Made by a program: the position numbers and the translations under genes. This document shows, one piece after another, positions 26,330 to 33,462 of a stretch of 64,000 bases of DNA. This DNA is from JADJRG01 sp964474905 (GTDB lineage: Bacteria; Myxococcota_A; Polyangia; Nannocystales; Nannocystaceae), in the NCBI GenBank assembly GCA_964474905.1, contig CAYYUP010000006.1, forward strand, positions 62,001 to 126,000. Direction: 5' to 3'. Below the pieces are notes generated by a model that saw only the letters and a program-made list of their open reading frames with translations, ran no database searches and was not told where the DNA came from. Numbering within the stretch: the first letter of the stretch is position 1; every line of letters starts with the position of its first letter.

Positions 26330-26728
26330 ATGAGTGAGCGTCGTCGACCGACCGAAGCTGAGACCGAGATCCTGCGGGTGCTCTGGGAGCGCGGGCCCTG
26401 CACGGTGCGCGAGGTGCACGGTGCGCTCGCGGACCGGCGCGGCACTGGCTACACGACGGTTCTCAAGCTGATGCAGATCATGGCCCAAAAGGGGTTGGCT
26501 GCCCGTGATGAGAGTCAGCGCAGTCACATCTACCGGCCGCTCGTCGATCGCGAGGGTGTCGAAGAGCGCCTGGTCGGTGATCTGATCGATCGAGTGTTTG
26601 ATGGATCAGCGGCGGATCTCGTCGTCCGCGCGCTGTCCTCAAAGCCAGCTTCTAAAGAGGAACTGAGTGCCCTGCGATCGATGCTCGGCGAGCTTATCGA
26701 TCGCCGCGAAGAGGGGACCGGCGAATGA
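26330..26728 (+). CDS. blaI: BlaI/MecI/CopY-family transcriptional repressor
   Basis: 132 residues. The winged-helix domain reads RRPTEAETEILRVLWERGPC, TVREVHGALADRRGTGYTTV (recognition helix) and LKLMQIMAQKGLA, all typical of the BlaI/MecI family. The C-terminal dimerisation part is helical. In known systems the membrane protease BlaR1 cleaves this repressor to turn the operon on. The start at ATG 26330 is chosen because the proposed promoter would begin transcription just upstream; an in-frame ATG at 26306 is the other choice but would lie inside operator dyad 2. Its stop overlaps the next start as ATGA. Confidence 0.88.
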   Translation: MSERRRPTEAETEILRVLWERGPCTVREVHGALADRRGTGYTTVLKLMQIMAQKGLAARDESQRSHIYRPLVDREGVEERLVGDLIDRVFDGSAADLVVRALSSKPASKEELSALRSMLGELIDRREEGTGE

Positions 26729-28407
26729 CGCTCGCACCGGCTCTGGTCGCCCTCGCCTGGACGCTGATCCACAGCCTTTGGCAGGGCCTGGTGATCGCGT
26801 TAGTGGTCGCGCTGCTCACCCGTAATCTGCGTCGGGCCGAGTTCCGCTATGCGCTCTACTTTGGCGGAGCGCTGGCTTCGCTGGCGGCGGTTGGCATCAC
26901 CTACATGCTGCTCGTCTCCGCCGCTGCGAGTGCCGCTGCGAGTGGGGCTGGGCTGCTCGATGCCTCGCTTGGCGGTGGTTCTCCTCTGGGCTCTGCTGCG
27001 CTCGTCGGGGTGGCTGCTGCGGGCTTTGATCGTCAGCTCGCGATGCTGCTCTTGCTCTGGAGCATCGGCGCCTCGCTGATGACCGCGCGCACCCTCGTGG
27101 GCATCGCTGCGCTAGCTCGGCTGCGGCGTCAAAGCTGCGAACTCGGGGGTCGTTGGTCGGCGATGCTCGATCGCCTCCGCGGGCAGCTGGGCATGCGCAT
27201 GCCGGTCGCTCTTGCGGAATCGTCGCGGGTGGATTCGCCGCTGGTGCTCGGTGTCCTGCGGCCACTCATTCTCTTGCCCCTCGGCTTGGTCCATCGCCTA
27301 CCACTGGCGAGCGTTGAGGCGGCGCTTTTGCACGAACTCGTGCACGTGCGTCGGCACGATTATTTGATGGGCCTCGCGCTCGCGCTGACCGAGGCGTTGC
27401 TCTTTTTTCATCCCGCGATTTGGTGGTTGTCTCGCCGGGCCCGGCAGGAGCGCGAGCATTGCTGCGATGACGGTGTCGTCGCCCACACCGGAGATGCGCT
27501 TCGCTACGCCCTGGCGCTCACGGATCTCGAGGCGTTGCGCGGCGAATATACGACCCCACCCACACCTAAGCTCGGCCAGTCGGCCACCGGAGGAGAACTC
27601 ATGTCACGCGTTCATCGACTCATCGATAGCTCTAAGTCCGCCAAGTCCGTCGCTGGTTCTACGCCTGCGAGGCGCTCGCCAAACCTGCTTATGCCAGTGT
27701 TGACCCTGGGGCTCTCGGTCGCGCTTGCGGTCGTCGTCGCACCTGCGTGTTTTGATGGCGAGCATGCGCTGGCAAAGGGTGATCAAGAACTTGATGCCGA
27801 AGTCGAAGCCGCCCGGCGGCACCAAGTAGACGAGAGCGTCGACGCTGCAGCGATGCCTGTGGCGGTCGCGATCGCCGAGGACAAAGGGGATCGCGAGCAA
27901 CTCTCGATCGCCTGGTTGCCAGAGCGCTTTTCATCGCTGGCCCCAGAGATCCGCAGAGCTGCGGCGCGTCACGGGGTCGATCCAGAGCTGGTCGCGATCG
28001 TCACGCTGTTGGAGTCGGGCGGAGATCCGAGCGCTCGTTCTTCCCACGGCGCTCGCGGTCTGATGCAGCTGATGCCGGCGACGGCAGAGAACATCGCGGC
28101 CCGTCGTGGGCTCTCAAACCACAACGTAGAGCGCCTTGACGATGTCGCCTACAACCTCGACCTCGGTGCGTATCACCTCGCCGAGTTGATCAAAGATTTT
28201 GCGCAGGAGGATGGCGAACTCAGTCCCGAATCGGTCGAGTTGGTTGCAGCTGCGTACAATGGCGGCGCCACCCGGGTGCGCGCGTACATGGCCGGCGATG
28301 CCGAACTCTCCGCCGAGACCGCCCGCTACAAGGGGCTCGTGGGGGCCCTTTGGAGCGAGCGCGCCGAGGCCCAGTCGCCGACCCTAAAGACGCTTTCGCG
28401 GCCATAA
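26725..28407 (+). CDS. BlaR1-type M56 membrane metalloprotease fused to a lytic transglycosylase domain
   Basis: 560 residues. Residues 1-300: four or so TMs and the M56 peptidase core, with the zinc motif HELVH at 203-207 followed by VRRHDYLMGLALALTEALLFFHPAIWWL, and EREHCCDDGVV as the downstream acidic ligand region. A further TM lies around 320-345 (MPVLTLGLSVALAVVVAPACF). Residues about 405-545 are an SLT-type transglycosylase: IVTLLESGGDPSARS with catalytic E430, HGARGLMQLMPATAENIA, and VAAAYNGGATRVRAY. In BlaR1 the same position holds a penicillin-binding sensor. Here the outside domain should bind or cut peptidoglycan glycan strands while the inside protease cleaves BlaI. ATGA overlap with blaI confirms the pair. 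No beta-lactamase is adjacent. Confidence 0.87.
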   Translation: MTLAPALVALAWTLIHSLWQGLVIALVVALLTRNLRRAEFRYALYFGGALASLAAVGITYMLLVSAAASAAASGAGLLDASLGGGSPLGSAALVGVAAAGFDRQLAMLLLLWSIGASLMTARTLVGIAALARLRRQSCELGGRWSAMLDRLRGQLGMRMPVALAESSRVDSPLVLGVLRPLILLPLGLVHRLPLASVEAALLHELVHVRRHDYLMGLALALTEALLFFHPAIWWLSRRARQEREHCCDDGVVAHTGDALRYALALTDLEALRGEYTTPPTPKLGQSATGGELMSRVHRLIDSSKSAKSVAGSTPARRSPNLLMPVLTLGLSVALAVVVAPACFDGEHALAKGDQELDAEVEAARRHQVDESVDAAAMPVAVAIAEDKGDREQLSIAWLPERFSSLAPEIRRAAARHGVDPELVAIVTLLESGGDPSARSSHGARGLMQLMPATAENIAARRGLSNHNVERLDDVAYNLDLGAYHLAELIKDFAQEDGELSPESVELVAAAYNGGATRVRAYMAGDAELSAETARYKGLVGALWSERAEAQSPTLKTLSRP

Positions 28408-28467
28408 GAGAAATGGGACCGCTCAAGCGCAACTGTGCAGTCCGTCGATCGTGGTAGCTTGGGTCGC

Positions 28468-29100
28468 ATGGGAGATGGGCAAGGCGACACGCTCGCGGGC
28501 TCCAGCATCCGTGTAAATGTCGCGATGGTCGTAGCTGCGACCGAAGCCGAGGGGCCCGGTCGCCGCTACGCGATCTGGGTGCAGGGCTGTCCACTGCGCT
28601 GCCCGGGCTGTTGCAACCCTGAGATGTTGCCCTTCGTCGAGGCCGAGCTTCGCGAGCCTGAGGTCCTGATCGCCGAGGCGCTCGCCGCCGAGGTCGAGGG
28701 CATTTCCTTGCTCGGCGGTGAGCCCTTTAGTCAGGCCACAGCGCTGGCCCTGGTCGCCGAGGGGGTTCGCGATGCGGGTCTTTCGGTCATGGTGTTCTCT
28801 GGCTATACGCTTGCCGAACTCCGGGCGCGGCGGCAGCCGGCGGTCGCTCGGCTCCTGGCCGCGACCGATCTGCTCGTTGACGGCCGCTTTGAGGTCGCCA
28901 GGCGCAGTGATGAGCGGCGCTACATCGGCTCTAGTAACCAGGGGCTGTATTTTCTCAGCGACCGCTACCGTCCCGAAGATGCCCGACTTCACGGGCCCCA
29001 GCACGTCGAACTCCGCCTTCGCGGCGGCGAGCTGACGATCAACGGCTGGCCTGTTCTCGGCGCGAGTACTCGAATAGGTCGCAGCGACGAAGCACCGTAA
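28468..29100 (+). CDS. Radical-SAM 4Fe-4S protein of the NrdG-activase type
   Basis: 210 residues. The SAM cluster motif is CPLRCPGC at C41, C45 and C48, preceded by GRRYAIWVQG as in anaerobic ribonucleotide reductase activases and related small radical-SAM proteins. GISLLGGEPFSQATALALV is the GGEP motif that holds the SAM amino group. The C-terminal part (GEL..NGWPVLG) is family-like. It is the first gene of the FtsH/MoxR operon, 74 bases before the next gene. No class III ribonucleotide reductase is near, so it may serve the operon's own system. ATG 28468 is chosen; starts at 28435 or about 28525 are possible. Confidence 0.82.
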   Translation: MGDGQGDTLAGSSIRVNVAMVVAATEAEGPGRRYAIWVQGCPLRCPGCCNPEMLPFVEAELREPEVLIAEALAAEVEGISLLGGEPFSQATALALVAEGVRDAGLSVMVFSGYTLAELRARRQPAVARLLAATDLLVDGRFEVARRSDERRYIGSSNQGLYFLSDRYRPEDARLHGPQHVELRLRGGELTINGWPVLGASTRIGRSDEAP

Positions 29101-29174
29101 TTTTTCGGGCGATCGCGTCACGCGAGGTCGCGCGTGGTCAGGGTTGCGGGTGAGCTGGTAGTCTCGCGGCGGTC

Positions 29175-30281
29175 ATGAGCCTGTCGGTGAGCGTCGAAGA
29201 GGGGCACGCGCTGGAGGTGCTCGATCTCCTCTGTCGCGGCCGCGCTTTGCGGATCTCCGCGGGTGCACCCCTCGGTCGACCGCGCCCCGAACTGGTCCAA
29301 GTAGGGGCCCGTCGGATCGCCATCAGCGTGCTCAGGACGTTGGTCGAGGGCGGCCGTGCAAATCAAAGCGTGCTCCGTAAGGGGCGTCGCGTCGACGGTC
29401 GCATCTGGGATCGCGAACTGCTGCAGGCGCTTGATCTGCGCTTTACCGTCGCCTCTTACGGGCTGTGGACGGAGCTCAGCGTGCGCCTTAGAAACCTCGC
29501 CCGCAGTGCCCAGGTCGAGGAGGGTGGGCGCTCGAATTGGCAGGCGCGGCGACAGATCCGACGGGTCGTCAAGATCTCCGGTACTGGCACCGGCGACTGG
29601 ATGTTTTACGCGCTCGCGGTTCGCCATCTGGAGCGCGTGCCGATGCCTGCCGAGATCCGCGACGACCTCCGTCGGCGGCTGGCGATGGGTTCGCCGTTGG
29701 CCACGTTGATGGCCCTGGAGATGCACACTGGGGAGGGAACGACCTCCGTCGAGGCCCAGCTTTCGCTTCTGTTCGCGCCGGAAAATGTGCGTCTTCTCGA
29801 GTGCTCGGGGCATCTTTTTGTCGACGCCTGGGTCGCCCGGATTCGGGCGCTCCCGCGGGCCTTCACAGTGGCCGAGCGAATCGCTCGAGCGCGGGCGATC
29901 GCCCAGGTCTTCGCGGCTTACCTGCAGGCGCTCGATGATGCTGGGCGACTGGATCTCGTCGGGCCGATGGTCGCGCTCTTGCTGCGCTTGACCGACGAGG
30001 GCGGTCTTTGGGCGGGGGACCCTGCGCTCGTCGCCGGCTCCCTCGGTAGCGTCCGAGAGTTCGCGAGCCTCGCCGAGCGCGATGCGCTGCACCGAGCCTA
30101 CGCCGAGATCGTTGACCTCGGCGTGCACATTTTAGAGGCGCGTGCTCATCTGGTTGGCGAATCCTACGGCGATCCGCGCTACGAAGAAGCGCAGCTCCTG
30201 CTTGTCCGCTGCGAACCGCTCGCCGCCCGCAGAGCCCTGCTGATGGCGCTCGCCGGAACTCTTACCCATCGGCTAGGATAG
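29175..30281 (+). CDS. Uncharacterised helical protein of the FtsH/MoxR operon
   Basis: 368 residues, soluble, mostly alpha-helical and rich in Leu, Ala and Arg, with no TM or signal peptide. It begins MSLSVSVEEGHALEVLDLL and has a middle block RRVVKISGTGTGDWMFYAL and a C-terminal helical part (EARAHLVGESYGDPRYEEA). I recognise no catalytic motif. It lies between the radical-SAM gene and a small gene on the same strand, with 26 bases to the next start, so it belongs to the operon. It may be one of the variable X components that accompany FtsH-like proteases in such systems; this is inference from position. Confidence 0.7.
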   Translation: MSLSVSVEEGHALEVLDLLCRGRALRISAGAPLGRPRPELVQVGARRIAISVLRTLVEGGRANQSVLRKGRRVDGRIWDRELLQALDLRFTVASYGLWTELSVRLRNLARSAQVEEGGRSNWQARRQIRRVVKISGTGTGDWMFYALAVRHLERVPMPAEIRDDLRRRLAMGSPLATLMALEMHTGEGTTSVEAQLSLLFAPENVRLLECSGHLFVDAWVARIRALPRAFTVAERIARARAIAQVFAAYLQALDDAGRLDLVGPMVALLLRLTDEGGLWAGDPALVAGSLGSVREFASLAERDALHRAYAEIVDLGVHILEARAHLVGESYGDPRYEEAQLLLVRCEPLAARRALLMALAGTLTHRLG

Positions 30282-30307
30282 CCCCTAGCCCCCCGCGAGG
30301 ACCACGA

Positions 30308-30844
30308 ATGAGCCGAGGATACCGAATTCGCTGGCCACAACCTGTCTGGCACAACGCGTCGAAAACCGTCGAGAGCAGCGACGCGATCGCGATGGACGTC
30401 GGCATGCTCGACATCCTGCCCGAGGGCGACATGGTGGCGATCCTGCGTGAGCAGCTCGCGGCCGCCGGTTGGCAGCGTTGCGAGGACGGGGCGATGCGGA
30501 CGACGGTCGGCGGTGTCGAGGTCGAGCTCGACGCCGAGGGCCGCAAGGTTCGAGCCAGCTCCAGCGCCCAGCGCAAGGTTGCGGTGCGCAGCCAACAAGA
30601 GGGCGAACTTCGCGAGCAGCTAGGGCGGGCGAGCGAGGGGGCCGAGCGCGAACTCAGCCGCGAGGTCGCCCGTCAGATCATCAGCGCCGAAGCCGAGATC
30701 CGTGAGCGGATCCAGGGGGCTCTGCAAAAGGTCTACATCGAGGCTTTGCAGCGCAAGGCGGCGTCGATGGGGGAGATCGAGAGCATCATCTCAGGGGTCG
30801 GCGAAGACGGCGAACTCGAGATGACGATCAAGGTAAAAGTCTAG
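30308..30844 (+). CDS. Small uncharacterised protein upstream of the FtsH-like protease
   Basis: 178 residues. The N-terminal half has short strands (VGGVEVELDAEGRKVRA); the middle is a charged coiled-coil-like stretch (REQLGRASEGAERELSREVA) and the end is helical, finishing ELEMTIKVKV. It resembles in size and place the DUF1257/Ycf35-like partner of FtsH-like AAA proteins, but I cannot confirm homology by eye. 20 bases separate it from the protease gene, consistent with stoichiometric coexpression. Confidence 0.7.
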   Translation: MSRGYRIRWPQPVWHNASKTVESSDAIAMDVGMLDILPEGDMVAILREQLAAAGWQRCEDGAMRTTVGGVEVELDAEGRKVRASSSAQRKVAVRSQQEGELREQLGRASEGAERELSREVARQIISAEAEIRERIQGALQKVYIEALQRKAASMGEIESIISGVGEDGELEMTIKVKV

Positions 30845-30864
30845 CGGTCAGCTAAGGGGTATCT

Positions 30865-33015
30865 GTGCAGCGTACGCGACCGATTTCTAGCTTGCCCATC
30901 GATCTGCGGGTCGAGGATGCTGTCGAACTCGCCTGCGCCGCCGATGTCACCTTCATCGAAGAGCGCCTGCGCCAGGGAATCAGCGTGCTCGCGCGCTGCG
31001 ACAAAGAACTCTCGCTTTATCTCTACCTGGCACTGCGCGGTCGCCTGCGTCGCGGCGCCGGCCTGAGCAGGTCGAAGACGCCCAAGATCGTCCTGATCGA
31101 CGGTCGTCCGCGGGGCGAAGAAGAGGACGGTCGTTCCAATCTAGGTCGCATGCTCGCGCAGCTGACAGAGGCGATTCGCGGCGCTGTCGGTCGAACGATC
31201 ATCGTCCTCCTGCACCTGGACGTGCTGACGACGACACACACCAGCCTGACGATGGAGGCCCGCGAGGCGATCCCGCTGCTCTACGAGAATCCCGAGGCGG
31301 TGCTGCTCGGTTTTTGCGATCCGAGTTTTCCGCTGCCCAAAGTGATCGAGGGTGTTTTTGCCGTGCGCCGCGAGATCATCGGCATCGAGCGCGAGGTGCT
31401 GGAGCGTGTCGTCACCCAGCGCGAAGCCAAGGCGATCGACAGCGATACCTTCGACGCCTTCGCGCTCTACAAGTATGTTTCGGGGCTAAATCCGGTGAGG
31501 TTGCGGCGTCTGCTCGGTGAACTGAGCCTTCGCCGCGAGGCCTTGCCGGGGCGTCCGCAGGCGGCTGCGGTCTACCGTGAGCTGAGGCGGCAGACCGTCG
31601 CCGACGACTTTGAGCTGCCAAACGTCGACCTGGAGGCGGACATCGGTGGTTACGGGGAGGTCAAGCGTCGCCTCCGCGAGGAGTTGCTGGATCTGCTCGA
31701 CCGCCGCGAGGCGCTGGGCTCTGGCGGCGAGATCCAACTGCTCGAGAACCTGCTGCCCCGCGGCGTGATCTTTCATGGGCCGCCGGGCACCGGCAAGACG
31801 TATTTCGCCAAGGCGATGGCGACCGCCATGGATGCCACCGTGATCATCGTCTCCGGTCCTGAGCTCAAGTCAAAGTGGGTGGGCGAGAGCGAAGAGAACC
31901 TGCGCCGGGTGTTTCGCCGGGCCCGCAAGGCTGCGCCTTCGGTGATCGTCTTTGATGAGATCGATGCCTTTGCCCACGCCCGCGGCACCTACGAGGGCTC
32001 CGGTGTCGAGCATTCGATGGTCAACCAACTGCTGACCGAGATGGACGGCTTTCGCGGCTCCGAGACCGTTTTTGTCGTCGGCACCACCAATTTTTTAGAG
32101 AGCCTCGACGGCGCCCTGCTCCGGCCAGGGCGCTTTGAGTTTTTGATCGAAATCCCGGCACCGACGGCCGATGATCGACGGCAGATAGCCGAAATCTACG
32201 ATCGCAAACTCGGTCTCGATCTCGGCAAAGTGCTGATCGAACACCTGGTCCGGCGGACAGATGGACTTGCCGATCGCAGTCGCGGTTTGCCCTTCACTGG
32301 CGATCATATCTACGCAGTCTGCCGCGCCCTCAAGCGGCAGGCGCTGCGTACTGGCGTCGGCCAATTTTCACGCGAAGATATCGACCGGGCGCTGCAACGT
32401 AAGAGTCGGGCGCCGGTGGTGCTGTCGCCGGCGGAGGAGCGGGTGGTCGCCTTTCACGAGGCCGGTCACGCGCTCTTGGCTTCGCTTATCGAGGGGGCGA
32501 CGCCGCCCGAGCGGATCTCGATTGCCGCCGATATGGAGGGCGCCCTCGGCTATGTGCTCCGGGCCGCCCGCGCTCGGCCTTACGCGATTACAGCGGCGGA
32601 TATGCGAGCCGACATCTGCGTCGGCCTCGGCGGTTATTGCAGCGAGCTGATGGTTTTTGGCGAGGTCTCGATCGGTGCCCACACGGATCTCCAGCAGGCC
32701 AACCGGATCGCCCGGGCAATGGTCGAGGAGTACGGCATGGGCGAGGGCAGCGGCGTGCGTGTGGTGATCGACGAGGGGCGCTCGGGCGAGCCGGTCTCGG
32801 AGCATCGGCGGGCGGCGATCGATGCCGATATCGCAGGCCTGCTCGTGGCTGAGCGCGAGCGTGCCGAGCGATTGCTGTACAAGCACAGGCCGCTTCTCGA
32901 GGTCCTCGCCGAAACCCTTTTAGAGCGCAAGGTGCTCGAACGAGCAGACCTCACGGGTGTGCTAAGCGGGGGCAAAGAGGCGCCGCAACAAGCGAAGGAG
33001 AGCCGCGATGGCTGA
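30865..33015 (+). CDS. Soluble FtsH-like AAA+ metalloprotease
   Basis: 716 residues, GTG start. Residues 1-230 form a degenerate ATPase-like N-domain (VLLHLDVLTTTHTSLTMEAR) as in Ycf46-type proteins. The AAA domain follows: Walker A GPPGTGKT at 305-312, Walker B VIVFDEIDAF, the second-region GTTNFLESLDGALLRPGRF with the Arg finger. Residues about 520 onward are the M41 peptidase: zinc motif HEAGH at 531-535 and third ligand D608 in AHTDLQQA. Housekeeping FtsH has two N-terminal TMs; this protein has none, so it acts in the cytosol. The next start lies 8 bases inside its end, showing tight coupling to the small gene downstream. It is the core of the operon. Confidence 0.9.
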   Translation: MQRTRPISSLPIDLRVEDAVELACAADVTFIEERLRQGISVLARCDKELSLYLYLALRGRLRRGAGLSRSKTPKIVLIDGRPRGEEEDGRSNLGRMLAQLTEAIRGAVGRTIIVLLHLDVLTTTHTSLTMEAREAIPLLYENPEAVLLGFCDPSFPLPKVIEGVFAVRREIIGIEREVLERVVTQREAKAIDSDTFDAFALYKYVSGLNPVRLRRLLGELSLRREALPGRPQAAAVYRELRRQTVADDFELPNVDLEADIGGYGEVKRRLREELLDLLDRREALGSGGEIQLLENLLPRGVIFHGPPGTGKTYFAKAMATAMDATVIIVSGPELKSKWVGESEENLRRVFRRARKAAPSVIVFDEIDAFAHARGTYEGSGVEHSMVNQLLTEMDGFRGSETVFVVGTTNFLESLDGALLRPGRFEFLIEIPAPTADDRRQIAEIYDRKLGLDLGKVLIEHLVRRTDGLADRSRGLPFTGDHIYAVCRALKRQALRTGVGQFSREDIDRALQRKSRAPVVLSPAEERVVAFHEAGHALLASLIEGATPPERISIAADMEGALGYVLRAARARPYAITAADMRADICVGLGGYCSELMVFGEVSIGAHTDLQQANRIARAMVEEYGMGEGSGVRVVIDEGRSGEPVSEHRRAAIDADIAGLLVAERERAERLLYKHRPLLEVLAETLLERKVLERADLTGVLSGGKEAPQQAKESRDG

Positions 33016-33301
33016 GGTCACGATCCGTTTGCGACACAACCCTAAAACCGGTGAGCGCGAGGTCATTATTCACTTCGAATCCGAGGACGACGCGCTGCCA
33101 CATGAGCACGAGCGTGATCATCGAGCACTCGCCGAGGAGCTGCTCGGGCGACCCTTGGACGAGGTCATCGGGGCGGCGAGTGTCGACCGGGTGATCGTGC
33201 GGCGGACCGCTGCGGGTCGCGAGCACGCTGAGGTCGAAGAGGTCGCCGAAACCGAGGTCATCCGCGGTCGGGAGAAGGCCGCGGAGCGCAACCGGGGCTG
33301 A
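33008..33301 (+). CDS. Small beta-rich protein, DUF2997-like or ubiquitin-like
   Basis: 97 residues, overlapping the FtsH-like gene by 8 bases. It opens with two strands, EVTIRLRHNPKTGEREVIIH, then an acidic loop, then a helix HRALAEELLGRPLDEV and a charged C-terminus. The strand-turn-strand followed by a helix recalls DUF2997 and YukD-like (ubiquitin fold) partners found with FtsH-like proteases, but the match is by eye. Tight packing between the protease and later genes argues for a direct partner or substrate-tag role. Confidence 0.7.
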   Translation: MAEVTIRLRHNPKTGEREVIIHFESEDDALPHEHERDHRALAEELLGRPLDEVIGAASVDRVIVRRTAAGREHAEVEEVAETEVIRGREKAAERNRG

Positions 33302-33303
33302 CC

Positions 33304-33459
33304 ATGGTTCTCGCATTGCCGTTGCTCGCCCCTGTGCTGTGGTTTGGTACGACTTTGGGTATGAATCTGGGCACCAGTCTGGGCATGAGCCCGGTGCCCA
33401 GCGCACTCGTCGGTGTGCTCGGGGCGATGCTCACGGTACTCGCCATCGGGGGTGCGTGA
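33304..33459 (+). CDS. 51-residue membrane protein
   Basis: ATG 33304 to TGA 33457-33459. The product is almost wholly hydrophobic: LALPLLAPVLWFGTTLGMNL then SALVGVLGAMLTVLAIGGA, two short TM segments joined by a Met/Ser/Pro turn. It lies 2 bases after the DUF2997-like stop and 3 bases before the next TTG start, so it is embedded in a continuous translational cascade. That placement, and the fact that its frame fits exactly between neighbours, makes it likely real despite its size. It could anchor the soluble complex at the membrane or form the effector pore; both are inference. Confidence 0.65.
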   Translation: MVLALPLLAPVLWFGTTLGMNLGTSLGMSPVPSALVGVLGAMLTVLAIGGA

Positions 33460-33462
33460 GCC

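Noticed and set aside
26725..28407. Ordinary beta-lactam sensor BlaR1
   Set aside because: The C-terminal domain has transglycosylase motifs, not the SxxK and KTG motifs of a penicillin-binding sensor, and no beta-lactamase is adjacent.
30865..33015. Housekeeping membrane-bound FtsH
   Set aside because: No N-terminal TMs, a degenerate ATPase-like N-domain and an operon of uncharacterised genes do not fit the housekeeping protease.
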